From Oncomelania hupensis (lineage: Eukaryota; Mollusca; Gastropoda; Littorinimorpha; Pomatiopsidae), in contig JBAHVR010000314.1 in NCBI GenBank assembly GCA_036898135.1, positions 61,001 through 125,000 of the forward strand: a stretch of 64,000 bases of DNA, written 5' to 3'. Shown piece by piece: positions 33,901 to 45,649 of this stretch. Position 1 is the stretch's first letter, and each line of letters opens with the position of its first letter. The position numbers and the translations under genes were made by a program. The notes beneath the pieces are model-generated. The model was not told the DNA's origin. It saw only the letters and a program-made list of their open reading frames with translations, and made no database searches.

Positions 33901-36900
33901 TTATCTAGTTAAAAACGCCTGCAGCAGTACTGAAAACCTGATGACGTCAGACAGCACTAGTCAGACTGAACAAAATATTGACAAGGTCAGTCGTTCAGAT
34001 GACGCCACTCTTACAATTACTTCATGTCAGACGGAAGACAAGCCTGTTTCCATGGTTACCCGGTACGTCAAGCAACGGTCCGAAAAGCTGGAAATGTCAG
34101 ACATATTGAGTCAGACTGAAGTGTATCCTGAGTCACCACCTGAGCCTGATTCAGCGAAATCACCACCCAATCCTATATCATTTCGCTATCCTAAGTCACC
34201 TATGTCACCTCGCTATCCTGAGTCAGTTACGTCAACGAGTTATCCTGAGTCTGCTACGTCACGGCGCTATTCTGAGTCAGCTACGTCAACGCGCTATTCT
34301 GCTGAGGCAGCTACGTCACCGCGCTATTCTGAGTCAGCTACGTCACCGCGCTATTCTGCTGAGTCAGCTACGTCATCGCGCTATCCTGAGTTAGCTACGT
34401 CATCGCGCTATCCTGAGTCCGATACGTCAGGGCGCTATTCTGAATCAGCGCGATGGGAAAATCGGAGTGAGAGTAGTGTGGAGAGTGTTGGCGAGGTTGA
34501 TGTTCCTTCGCTGGCCAGACGATCACGTGACGTCACGACTGATGTGTCGCAATCCACGCTAGAAAAATTGAGAGAGGTAGAGATAACAGACTGCACGTGC
34601 CAGTCAGACGAAGTTGCGGAGACAGCACAAGAGAAGACGAACATTGGGTTAAACAAAAAGGACAAAGATACTGAACCGGCCGATCGTCCTTTAGCCCAGC
34701 GACCAGCGCCAAAGAGCAAGGGAGAAAGTGAAGACCTGCAACGACCAGACGAAGCACTGCCTTACCATCGCACTCCTACTCGGCTTATCGCAGAGAGCGA
34801 GAGCGAGATGGAGGCAGACAGACTGAAAGAATACACCAGCATGGGCAGGCGGGACCAACGACCTCCAACAGCGCAAACGACCGTTGTTGAGGATGTCAAG
34901 GGTGGGCATGTGTTGGTGTGCACTCAGATGTCGTTTGACGCTCATCCCCGCTACATTCCTGTCAGAGACAGTGCCGGCCTGAGAGACTTCGGCGATAAAG
35001 ATACTGTTCTCAAAGACGTAAGCCGTTCAGTTTTACAGACAGGCTGTCATTCACAACCAGAGGCAGACGAATATGGTGGTCAGTCACGGCCAGGGGCAGG
35101 CGGAATCGGTGATCAGTCACGACCAGAGGCAGGCGAATATGATGATCAGTCACGACCAGAGGCAAGCGAATATGGTGATCATTCACGACCAGAGGCAGGC
35201 GAATATGATGATCAGTCACGACCAGAGGCAGGCGAATATGGTGATCAGTCACGACCAGGGGCAGGCGAATATGGTGATCAGTCACGACCAGGGGCAGGTG
35301 AATATGGTGATCAGTCACGACCAGGGGCAGGCGAATATGGCGGACAGTGGTCGCGTCACTCGTCACAGGAGCGCGGCAGTTTGCATGAGTCAGACACCAG
35401 TGGCAGCGACCAGGAAGACGATATGCATAGTCCACTAGCAGTCCAGGAACATAGTCCATCAGCAATCCATCAACATAGTCCACCTGTAATCCACGAACAT
35501 AGTCCACCAGCAATCTACGAACGTAGTCCATCAGCAGAGGGAAAATACCTAGGAAGAGATAACGGTCAAATGATGTCAGAAGCTGGGAGAACACCATTAC
35601 TGTCTAGTGACGTCACTGATCACGTGACCAGCTGGGCGGTATCTGGTCCAGGCGTGCATGTGGACAGTGCTCAGCGTCAAACAGGACAGGATGATCAGCA
35701 GACTCTCGCATTATCAGACAGCCCGCAACACCAGACCGCCTGTGCGGCAGTAGAGCAAAGGTCAGATGTCACAGAGCGCGCGCCTGAAGAAATGAGGTCA
35801 GAAGTGAAAGGTCAGGGAGTCAGTAAAGCGAGCGACATTAATCCGTCAGAGAAGATTAGAGGCTTTACTGGACCTAATAACGAACAGTACCACGGCTTAC
35901 AACCCGCAGTGAAGGACATAACACTCTTGCAGCATGGAAACAGCAATCAGTCCAATGATAATGACATTCGACAAGGCAGCAGCACGCAACAAGACAACGA
36001 TGATAATGACATGCGACACGTCAGCAGCACGCAATTAGATAATGCACACATATTGCAGTTACAGCTAGGGACTGCGACAAGCAGTCAAACTACACGGCAC
36101 ACTACATACGAGTCTGTCGGTGATAAAGGCATGGACACAAATAAATCAACGACAGACGATCAGATTCCACGAGACACTGCATACGAGTCTGTTGTCGATG
36201 ACACTGACATTGCTGGCACGACTGACGGGCGTCTGGCTGCCATAGAGAGCAGACAAAGTGAGCTTGAAGCGACAGCTGTCGGTCAGCCTTCACTAAACCT
36301 TCAGTCATTGCAAGAAGACAGAGCATCGCAACATCAGTATTGGGCCAAATCAGGAGCCGGAGTTTTCGTCAGCAGTGACTTCACACCCCAGAAAGAAGAT
36401 ACTGGCCAACGCTCCCAGAGCCCACAACATGAAGGTGAAACTATGGAAGAAGATCATTTTAGTAAACCCTCAGAGGGCCTCATTTTAGATCAGCGGAAAG
36501 AAGACATGGATGATGTCAGCGAGGGCAGAGGAACAGAGACAAGAGAAGGCAGTCAGGGAGGAGCAAGAGGAGAGGACATAGAGACAGTACATCCTCAACA
36601 TGTCATGGTTGCAACGTTAGAAAGCGGACCAACGGTCTTCTCTTCGCCATCCACGTCGACACATGCACCTGTCAGTGTTGACGCTCCGCCCTCCATGTTG
36701 ACACAGGCATCTGTTATAGTTGACGCTACGCTCTCCAAGTTGAGACAGACATCAACCATGTTGACACAGACATCCTCCATGTTGATACAGGCTCCTGTCA
36801 TAGTTGACGCTCCACCGTCCACGTTGATACAGACATCTGTCATAGTTGACGCTCCACCCTCCATGTTGACACCGACACTAGTCACTTCTGAAATTTACAT

Positions 36901-39714
36901 GGTCACTTCTGCAGCTACTGATGTCGGGAGGGGAATGGATATACAGTCCAGGGAGGAGTCAGGTCCAGCAGGGTCTGAGAGGAAAGGCCGCCCTGACCGA
37001 GAACAAGCAAGAGGGTATGTAAAAGGAAGACGACGAACAGAAGAAGGCGGAAGTGAGGCTGGAACAGCAACATACGGGATGTCGCCAGCACCTCCACATA
37101 CAAGACACGCTATACAGGCAGGAGAACTGCTACTTATAGAAGAACAGGCACAAGGCGAACCAGCACCAACAGGCGTACAAACACAGACGGGCGTACAAGC
37201 ACAACTATTGCCAAAGCCACAGACAGTGTCAGAGACAGAGCAGTTCGCAGACAGAGGGTCGACGCCAGACAGTGCACGTGACCAGACATATGACGACTCA
37301 GAGGACCAATTCCCTCGCGCCACTTCTAGTCAGTGTGGAACACAAAAACTGCTAGACACGTCATTTTCCGATGAAGACCTGTTCACGTCAGAGGCTCACC
37401 AGAGAGCGACGTGGCGCGCCAGGGGAGGTGACTACAGTCTAAGTAGCGAGCGATTCAGTCCCCTGGCCAGCCGCTTCTACGATGACACGAGCCAAGCGCG
37501 CAGGGTGACGACGGAAATAGAGAGGCTTCGTCTCGAGCACGGCCGCAGGGTGGCGCTGTTGGAACGCTCCAGACTTCGTTCGTCTCCTTTGCTCGACCAG
37601 CTGTCCCGCGCACGCTCCGCGTCGCCACGCGTTAGCTCAGGGTCAAGGTCGTCCAGCAGTGGGTCACCGGTTACCGTCATCGCGGGTCAGGGGTCGTTCA
37701 GAGGACCACCTGTCACCATAGTGACGTCACGCTTGACTAGACCTGAGGGCTTGCCGGAACAGCGACCTAACAGCTCTTCCACCACTACTGGCGATGACGT
37801 AGTTGTGACGTCACCATTGTCCACGTTTTCCGCTGCCTGTAGGTCCAGCACCGCAACAGTGCTGCCTCGTGCTGACGTGGCCACGATGTTTCGACCTCAT
37901 GCACTGCACGCCGCCACTGAGAGTGACTTCATGCTTTCAGGATTAGAGAGAGAGTCTCACAGAACTAAGGACACAATTCGCACAGCTCTACGAGACTTGT
38001 CAACAGAAGATGCAGTGCACACAGCGCTACGAGACTTGTCAACAGAAGATGCAGTGTTGGGGAGTGCGTTATTCAGACAGGAGAGGCTAGAGGAGAGCGT
38101 GGCGCCACTGGACACTCGCCACGTCAGCGCCACCACCGGCACCCAGCCCTCATACATCACGGCACGAGTAGATATAGAACAGGTTTCCACGGTGGACAAA
38201 CCCCGAACTCGCGTCACACCGCGTGATATGACAGATAATGTAGGAACGCCGCCTATGCCACGTGAAGAGCTGAATGACGACACCCCCGATGTATTAGTGT
38301 GGACGCCGCGGTCGCTGGGCGGGGACAACGTGGCGCCTCTTGACCAAAACCTGTCGTCCTACTTGATCAGCACGGGTGTGGAAGCATGTGTGGACAGTTC
38401 GGACGACTTTACCCAGACCGAGCAGGACGGCGATGACGGCAGTTTACGCCTCAGTCAGTTGGACGTCAGCACCGTGTCCTTAGGATCGTCCGGCACGACG
38501 GACACGAGCAGAATTCGTGCAGAACTGGACCGCCTATACCAGGAACGCGTGGAGATCATTGAGTTGCTGTCACTACAGTACCTACCGGCGTCGTTGACCG
38601 TGGAGTTGCTGGAGGCCAAACTGACGTACTGCCTAGGACAGACCGACATGCTTTTGGCGTCTCTGGAGGAGGCCTGGACACTGGACGAGCAATGTGAAGG
38701 TCATAACGACGCGTCACAAAAGCTGATGGAATCGCACCACGAACATTTCCTCAACCAGTACCGACAGCAGTTCGAGCAGAGCAGACACGAGCTCAGAGTC
38801 TGCATGGAGGAAGCCCGGCGCGTGCAGAGCGGAGCACGAGGACGCCGCAAAGCTAGAACACGTGACGTAATCGCCAAGAAGCGCCGGGCTGAGATCGAAG
38901 TTTTCAAGCAGGAACGGCAGCGCGAACAGGCATTGTTCGACCGTCACCGCAGTGTGTCGCCCTCCAGTAACGTCATCAGCCTGGCGTCGGAAGACGAGTA
39001 CACGCTGCAAGCCCTGACCCCTACGCAGCACAAGCAGCACCTCATCAACCTTCGTCGCTCCCTCGTCGCCGCCTCTACGGAAGAGCTGGACACCCTCAGG
39101 TCAAGGTCAAGATCGAGCTCCACTGCTTCCACCTCCCACTCCAGCTCCCTCTTCCCCTTGCCAAGCCACTCCTTTGATTCCAGCCTGGGAACGTCGCTGT
39201 CCCCGGAAAGAGGTAGCGGACCCCGTTCTTTCCCCAGTCCGCAGCGCGTGCCCAGACTGGTGCTGCCATCTGCTGAACCCTTAACCCGCAGTCATTCGCC
39301 TGACGTTTCACTTTACCGCGGCCACTCCTTCCCTAGGTACGGCCCGCACAATTTGTCTACCCCCAGGTCCAGCAGCTGTGGCCCCGCCCCGAGACACCAT
39401 AGCCCCACCTCTGTATACCATAGCCCCACCTCTGTATACCATAGCCCCACCTCTGTATACCATAGCCCCACCTCTGTATACCATAGTCCCTCCCCAAGGC
39501 TGCACCATCTCGCCATTCCCCAACGAAGTGACCTTGCCCGTTTTTATGACTACGAAGACATGTCTGCCTACGCCCCTAGCGACAGCCTTGATCCCGAGCA
39601 GCTGCTGAAAGAAAGCTACGCGGCACGGCAGCTGAACAGGCAGCAGATTAGCAAGGCGCAGGAAGCGTTGATGCTGTTGGAGAGACACAGGCAGGGATTC
39701 CAAGACATTCTGAG
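30968..39714 (+). CDS. Giant gene, visible exon 7 (8747 bp)
   Basis: The acceptor is ctgttacag ending at 30967 and the donor is GAG/gtgagt after 39714. Phase enters at 0 and leaves two bases. It encodes about 2,915 residues in order: acidic SVDDDIDDDG region; a 475-482-residue segment present twice (31926-33350, 33351-34796) and rich in SQTD motifs; RYPESATS-like repeats near the end of each copy; an 11-residue RPEAGEYGDQS repeat (35073-35345); HSPPAIHE-type repeats (35428-35540); VIVDAPPSMLTQ-type repeats (36655-36885); a charged probable coiled coil (about 38505-38950, beginning RIRAELDRLYQERVEI); an LRRSLVAASTEELDTL segment (39048-39100); YHSPTSV repeats (39396-39490); and a final helix (LLKESYAARQLNRQQISKAQ). 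WAKSGAGVF near 36340 echoes exon 4. An exon this long is unusual, as is its density of disordered repeats. Confidence 0.92.
31926..33350 (+). repeat. Intra-exonic tandem duplication, copy 1 (1425 bp)
   Basis: Copy 1 starts at GCAGAGCTACGCAAACCGAC and is followed directly by copy 2 with the same start. The copies are almost identical, with a few substitutions (for example SGSPRLSEF against SGNPRLSEF). The unit is a multiple of three, so the exon stays open. Confidence 0.97.
33351..34796 (+). repeat. Intra-exonic tandem duplication, copy 2 (about 1446 bp)
   Basis: This is the direct neighbour of copy 1. It carries a 27-bp in-frame gain (an extra LATSSRYPE unit) and a 6-bp loss around the STLQTEKV site (STLEKL here), so it is 21 bp longer. 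The junctions share the short sequence GCAGAG, which is also where copy 2 ends; this fits unequal exchange or microhomology-mediated duplication. Confidence 0.95.
35073..35345 (+). repeat. 33-bp coding repeat encoding RPEAGEYGDQS
   Basis: About eight in-frame copies of a 33-bp unit (GATCAGTCACGACCAGAGGC in its core). Variants exchange Glu/Gly at position 3 and Gly/Asp in the middle. It lies in the disordered central part of exon 7. Confidence 0.92.
39396..39492 (+). repeat. 21-bp coding repeat encoding YHSPTSV
   Basis: Four to five identical copies of TACCATAGCCCCACCTCTGTA within exon 7. The Ser-Pro motifs are potential proline-directed kinase sites; this is inference. Confidence 0.93.
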
Positions 39715-40001
39715 GTGAGTGATATCACGTCACTAACATCTTTTGTTTTGCAGGAATTCCAAGACACTCTTTTCTTTTGATTTGTCAGTTTTCAGAAAGC
39801 ATTAATGATTATGTCAACTGTGTAGTCAACGTGAGCAGTCATTGTGATAACTAATTGAAAACGATGTTTGGTTTGTCAGTATTCTCATATTGATAACTAA
39901 TTTTTTAAAGGCGATGTTTGTGTTGTCAATATTCTCATAGTGATAACTAATAAAAAGAAAGATGTTTGTGTTGTCAATATGAAAAACGTTTGTGTTGCCA
40001 G

Positions 40002-40077
40002 GGATCAGGGCAACAGAAGCCACAGAACCTCTGCCAAGGTGACCACTCCCTCATACACTGACCGTCTGGTCCAGCAG
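40002..40077 (+). CDS. Giant gene, visible exon 8 (76 bp)
   Basis: The acceptor is gttgccag ending at 40001 and the donor is CAG/gtatgc after 40077. One base completes the Arg codon split by exon 7, then it reads DQGNRSHRTSAKVTTPSY followed by TDRLVQQ and ends in phase 0. It is supported by phase matching on both sides and good splice sites. A (CAT)n tract begins a few bases after the donor. Confidence 0.8.
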
Positions 40078-40082
40078 GTATG

Positions 40083-40084
40083 CC

Positions 40085-40130
<46 letters not shown>

Positions 40131-40162
40131 GTCATCGTCGTCGTCGTCATATATATATATAT
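40083..40162. repeat. (CAT)n and (AT)n microsatellite
   Basis: Begins five bases after the exon 8 donor and abuts the 5' break of an RTE copy. Confidence 0.95.
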
Positions 40163-40164
40163 AA

Positions 40165-41415
40165 AGGTAACATTCAGGAGTGTCAAAATTACGGCACCAT
40201 CAGCCTCATCAGCCATCCCAGCAAGGTCCTCCTGAAAATAATACTTAACAGGTTGAAACCCCAAACTGAACAAATCATAGCTGACGAACAAGCAGGATTC
40301 AGGGCAGGGCGAAGTACCACTGAACAGATTTTCAACCTCAGAATAATCTGTGAGAAATACCTACAGCACAAACATCTATATCATGTGTTCGTAGACTTCA
40401 AGAAGGCGTTTGACTGAGTCTGGCATGTAGCTCAGTGGGCAACCATGAGAGTGTACAACATCAGCTCTAAAATTATTGAAGTCATCAAATGCCTGTATGA
40501 TAAGGCTACCAATGCAGACCTCCATAACAGCGCCATCGGAAATTGGTTTAGAACAACAGTCGGTGTGCGTCAAGGATGTCTACTCTCTCCAATACTCTTC
40601 AACATCTTCCTAAAGCGCATCACGTCAGATGCCCTTGCAGATCACGAAGGCACAGTAAGCATAGGGGTAAGAGCAGTCTCCAACCTTCGTTTTGCGGATG
40701 ACATTGGCTGTAGAGGAACAAAAACTTGAACAGCTGGTCCAGAAGCTTGACACCACCTTCAGAGCCTATGAAATGGAAATAAGTGCAGAGAAGACTAAAA
40801 TGATGACCAACAACATGGACATCAGAGCCCAAGGCCAATACCTCAACACAGTGCAAAGCTTCAAATATTTAGGAGCCATTGTATCAGACAATGGGTCCAG
40901 ACAGGAAGTCCTCTCCAGGATTGCACAAACAACTGCTGCCCTGGCAAGGTTGAAGCCCATTTGGAAAGAGAGTACCATCAGTCTACACTCCAAGGTAAGA
41001 CTGCTGCGCTCCCTTGTCATCTCCATCTTCCTATACGCTTGCGAAACATAGACCCTCTCAGCACATCTACAGCGAATAATACAAAGCATGAAGATGAGGT
41101 GCTACAGAAGACTTCTGGGCATTTCCTATACCAAGCACATCACCAATGACGAATTCCGACAGACCATCACACAAGCCATTGGACAACACGATGACCTGCT
41201 AACAGTGGTGAAGAAACCAAAACTCCGATGGTGTGGCCATGTCACCAGATCATCAGGCCTTGCAAAGACCATCCTGCAAGGCACAGTGCAAGGAGGTAGA
41301 AGAAGAGGGGGACCGAAAAAGAGGTGATAGGACAAAATCGGAGAATGGACTGGTTTGACACTGAGCGAAGCCGTCAGGGTTGCTGAGGACAGAGAAAATG
41401 GAGTACGCTGGTTAA
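40165..41415 (+). mobile_element. RTE-like LINE copy, main part
   Basis: Starts inside the RT (CQNYGTISLISHPSKVLLK-like) and runs through FADD (RFADDIG) into the C-terminal domain. Stops and frameshifts occur (for example the TGA in FKKAFD* near 40415). It is interrupted by a TTAA-flanked element and resumes at 42344-42390. Confidence 0.92.
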
Positions 41416-42339
41416 GGGCTCAGATACACCTGAACGAGCGGTTACTAATGTAATTTGCTTATAAAACAAGTAAAAATGCTTTGATATTTTGTATAGTAAT
41501 AGATAAATGGTTATACTTTTAGAAAATATGCAGTTTTTAGTCAAGAGTTGCATATTTGTTATGAAAACAAAATCAGAAGTTAAATGTAATTTCAATTCGC
41601 AAACGCCACAATATGCGTACTTTGGAAATAATATTTTCACACACAGTCAATTAGGCCACCTAAAATATTAAGTTTAGACCTATATCTGGCTGATGAATCT
41701 CAGAAATGCTTGTTTAAGTTTGTTTTGTTATTATTTTTACTTCTGGATTGTGACCCGTTAATTTTAATAAAAGAATTTTTTTTTACCTTTCACAAAAATA
41801 GATCAAATGCAAAAAATGCACTTTTTAAAGGTTAACAAGCCAGCCCTGTTTGTGAAGAATCTTCACAGAAAATTTCAAGTCAAAATCTTAATAAACAAAA
41901 AAGTTATGGTTTCCAAAGTGACAAATAATGACATTTTTCGTAGAAAATCTTGACGTGAAAAAAAGTAGGTATTGAGGCATTTAGACAACCCCCATATATA
42001 TGAGAATAACAAAAGATATGATAAAACCAATTAAAAAACTAATAACTATGTGTGAAAATACAGGTATCTTACTACCCAAAACAAGTGTTAAAATAGTGGT
42101 TTTTTCCAAAAATCGATTTTTTTTAAATTTCTAGGTGTATCGGAAGATGACGGTTTTTCTTTTAGACCCCCCCCCCCACCCCTCATATATATATGAGAAT
42201 AACAAAGATATGATAAAACCAATTTAAAAAACTAATAACTAGGTGTAAAAATACAGGTATCTTACTACCCAAAACAAGTGTTAAACATATTTTTTTCCAA
42301 AAATCGATTTTTTTTAAATTTCTAGGTGTATCTAAGCCC
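41416..42339. mobile_element. 924-bp TTAA element with terminal inverted repeats (piggyBac-like MITE)
   Basis: The left end is GGGCTCAGATACACCT; the right end AGGTGTATCTAAGCCC is its reverse complement with one mismatch. The target duplication is TTAA (41412-41415 and 42340-42343). Sister LINE copies show the empty site as ctggttaaacgatcat. The interior is AT-rich without a transposase. An internal repeat of about 160 bp (about 41985-42145 and 42182-42335) includes a second copy of the inner part of the end (TTTCTAGGTGTATC). TTAA specificity is typical of piggyBac; Sola3 is an alternative. Confidence 0.92.
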
Positions 42340-42343
42340 TTAA

Positions 42344-42600
<257 letters not shown>

Positions 42601-42725
42601 GTCATATAATATGTGATGTAAATAAATGCCCTACTGCAATACTTCATATAATATGCGATATAGTACAATGACATAATTACCTAATAAATTACACAATGCA
42701 TTCAATACATATTTCATTCATTCAG

Positions 42726-42796
42726 GCGCTGCATGGGACGTCATCAGGTAGCACGGGACTGGACGACGGCGTCATTTCGCTCTCCCTGCAGGAGAG
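42726..42796 (+). CDS. Giant gene, visible exon 9 (71 bp)
   Basis: The acceptor is cattcag ending at 42725 and the donor is GAG/gtcagt after 42796. It reads ALHGTSSGSTGLDDGVISL then SLQE plus two bases of a codon completed by exon 10. Both phases fit. Confidence 0.75.
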
Positions 42797-42949
42797 GTCA
42801 GTGTTGGGTGGTGTTGTGACGTTTTTGTTGTTGTAGATGATGTGACGTTTATGTAGTTGTTGTTGCTGTGACCTGTGGTGTTGTATTGTTAATTGTGACG
42901 TTCGTGTTTTTTGGTGCCACTATGCTACGTAAAAGGTTGTCACAATAGG

Positions 42950-43335
42950 AAAACAGTGTCTATGTGACACAATTGGAAAATAATGTCTGTGTGACATACT
43001 TGGAAAACAATGTCTGTGTGACATACTTGGAAAACAATGTCTGTGTGACATATGTATGTGTGACATTCTTGGAAAACAATGTCTGTGTGACATGCTTGGA
43101 AAACAATGTCTGTGTGACATAATTGGAAAACAATGTCTGTGTGACATACTTGGAAAACAATGTCCGTGTGACATACTTGGAAAACAATTTATGTGTGACA
43201 TAATTGGAAAACAATTTATGTGCGACACCGTAGGAATCGGTGTTCTCTGTGACAATAGGTAAAGTGTCAATGTGATATAATAGGAAAACAATGTGTGACA
43301 CAATAGGAAAACAATGTGTACATTACATTACACGA
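42950..43335. repeat. 27-bp minisatellite, left part
   Basis: About 13 copies of TGTGTGACATACTTGGAAAA followed by CAATGTC. The related array resumes at 43900. Confidence 0.93.
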
Positions 43336-43340
43336 TTATT

Positions 43341-43896
43341 GCTTTAGGTCCAGCGGACTCTTCCGAGCCAAATCAGGACGGGACAACCCCCCGATCCGCA
43401 TAAAAGATCTGCTGAAACAACCCTAGTGGTAAAACTGAAGGCTCTCCACCAGCCAGTCACTTTACAATAAAGACATCCCACGCAGGGGACGCTGAGGCTG
43501 TACTCTAATTTATCGAACCCCCGTTTACAAAAACAAAATAGAATGCAAACATCATTATAAATTATCAACAAAACATATACGTACAAAATGCCTACATTGC
43601 TAAATAATAACATCATAGGAAGCCCTAGTGACCACCTGGCAGAAAGCGTCCAATATTCCCAAGCTGATCCAACAAACCTCACACACAAATAAGGAGTCTT
43701 GTCCCGGAAGAGTTTTCAAGAAAAAAAGGTAGGTGACTGGTCTAGCGAAGAAGAGGATAGTATAGCAGATTGATAGAACAGTGCAGGAATGAGAAAGAAT
43801 AAATGAGGAAGACAGCGACAGTGGGACTTTAAAGCACTAAATTTCCATAAAGTGGGGATACTATTTATACTGAAACCCCCGGCACCCCAACGGTGA
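43341..43896 (-). mobile_element. TATA-containing retroposon family, copy A
   Basis: Reverse complement of the family at 55117 and 56572: CCGGGGGTTTCAGTATAAAT near the 5' end, GCAGATCTTTTATGCGGATC and GGAAGAGTCCGCTGGACCTA near the 3' end. It is inserted in the 27-bp array. Confidence 0.88.
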
Positions 43897-44571
43897 TCTA
43901 TGTGATGCAATATGTGAACAGTGTCAATGTGACACAAGAAAACGGTGTTCTATGTGACACAATAGGTAAAAAGTGTCAATTTGACACAACAGGAAAACGG
44001 TGTTCTATGTGACACAGTAGGTAAACAATGTCAATGTGACACAACAAGAAAACAGTGTTCTATGTAACACAATAGGTAAACGGTGTCAATGTAACACAAC
44101 AGGAAAACAGTGTTCTATGTGGCACAATAGGTTAAAAGTTTCAGTGTGACACAACATGAGAACAGTATTCTATGTGACACAATAGGTAAACATTGTCGAT
44201 ATGACACAATGGGTAAACATTGTTCTTTGTGACATAATAGGTAAACAGTGTTAGTGTGACACAACATGAAAACAGTTCTATGTGACACAATAGGTAAACA
44301 GTGTCAATGTGACACATAGGTAGACAGTGTCAATTTAACACATTAGGGAAACATGTCATGGTGACACAATAAGTAAATAGTGTCAATGTGACGCATTAGG
44401 GAAACATATCAATGTGAAACAATAGGTAAACAGTATCAATGTGACACGATAGGTAAACAGTGCCAATGTGGCACATTAGGTAAACATATTAATGGGACAC
44501 AATAGGTAAACAATGTCAATATGACACATTAGGAAAGCAGTGTCAGCGTGACACACAAGGAAAACGGTGTA
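43897..44571. repeat. 27-bp minisatellite, right part
   Basis: About 25 copies of TGTGACACAATAGGTAAACA followed by GTGTCAA. A further remnant lies at 48418-48500, beyond the inserted 3.8-kb element. Confidence 0.93.
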
Positions 44572-44789
44572 TGTAGCATTTTCGGTTTTTAATGCATATA
44601 TGTATGTGTGTTTGTGTAATAATGTAAGTTTATGTGTGTAATAATGTATGTATGTGTGTAGTAATGTATGTATGTGTGTAATAATGTATGTATGTGTGTG
44701 TAATAATGTATGTATGTGTGTGTAATAATGTAAGTTTATGCACGAACGAAGAGAGACAAAGTATAGAATGATTGGTAACTAATATTATG

Positions 44790-45082
44790 GTAAAAAGGTA
44801 AAGGTAGTCCCATAGCCTTGTGGCCGTAGGGGAGCGTGATGTTGGAGATCACACTTATCTTGGGCCAGCGTAATGAGGGTGATGCCCAACTCTCTCCCTC
44901 GCTGCTTTACCTTCCCCACCCTCAAGAGAGTAGGTACTCAATCACAGTTGAGTCAACTGGGGGCGTTGTTGTTTGTCGCTTCACACCTTAGCGGTCACCC
45001 ATCCAAGTGCTAACCGCACCGGACGGTGCTTCACTTTCGACACAGTAGCGAGTGCTCCAACCACTGCACTATCCGACACCCC
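44790..45082 (-). mobile_element. SINE with tRNA-like head and 5S-rRNA-like segment
   Basis: The minus strand begins GGGGTGTCGGATAGTGCAGT with a tRNA-like A-box stretch (GCAGTGGTTGGAGCACTCG). At 44991-45010 it carries GCACTTGGATGGGTGACCGC, very close to the 3' internal control region of animal 5S rRNA. It ends toward CCTTTACCTTTTTACC. The same head motif (5S plus tRNA) occurs in SINE3/AmnSINE-type elements, but with a different order. It is inserted in the left inverted repeat of the 3.8-kb element, whose other arm lacks it. Confidence 0.75.
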
Positions 45083-45649
45083 AATTATATATTATGAATT
45101 ATTGGTTTTATATTATGTTCGCATGGGAAGTAAGCATATATGGTAGAAAGATAGTTAGTTTTATAGAGTTATTCTTTTTAAAGAATAATTGTTTTTCACG
45201 TTCGCCAATTTTGCGCATTGGATGCGTTGTTTGAATCTTGAGTCCACTAATGTATCATTCTTTCACTGTTTTTGGTATTGTAAAGACGTATGGTGAATCT
45301 CTAGTGTTTTGTGCACCTGTTTCGGGTTTTGAATTCTGTGTCAATCTCTCATCATACTGATGAGATAAAGAATCTATTTTTATTTGTATTATTGTAAGTT
45401 ATTTAGTAACTGTTGTAATAATTCATTATTTAACTCTTATTATTATTTTTCTTTGCAATATAATTATTATTTTCAGTTAGGAAGATTTAACTAATATGTT
45501 AGCCATAATTTCCTTTGCTGTTATGTAGTTTGGTTTTGGATATATGCTTGTCATGTCGTTCATAGTCATTCATTTTAATCTAGTTTTTCTTATTGTTCAT
45601 TATCCGATTTTATATTATTTATATTCTGATATGAATGATAACTACCAGT

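Noticed and set aside
35010..35597. 195-residue minus frame (HIRLPLVVTDH repeat)
   Set aside because: Antisense shadow of the 33-bp coding repeat in exon 7.
43897..44571. CRISPR-like array
   Set aside because: Units are contiguous 27-bp tandem repeats without unique spacers, in animal DNA; it is a minisatellite.
45330..45375. Possible hammerhead ribozyme core (CTGATGAG at 45357)
   Set aside because: The conserved GAAA partner and closing stems could not be found.
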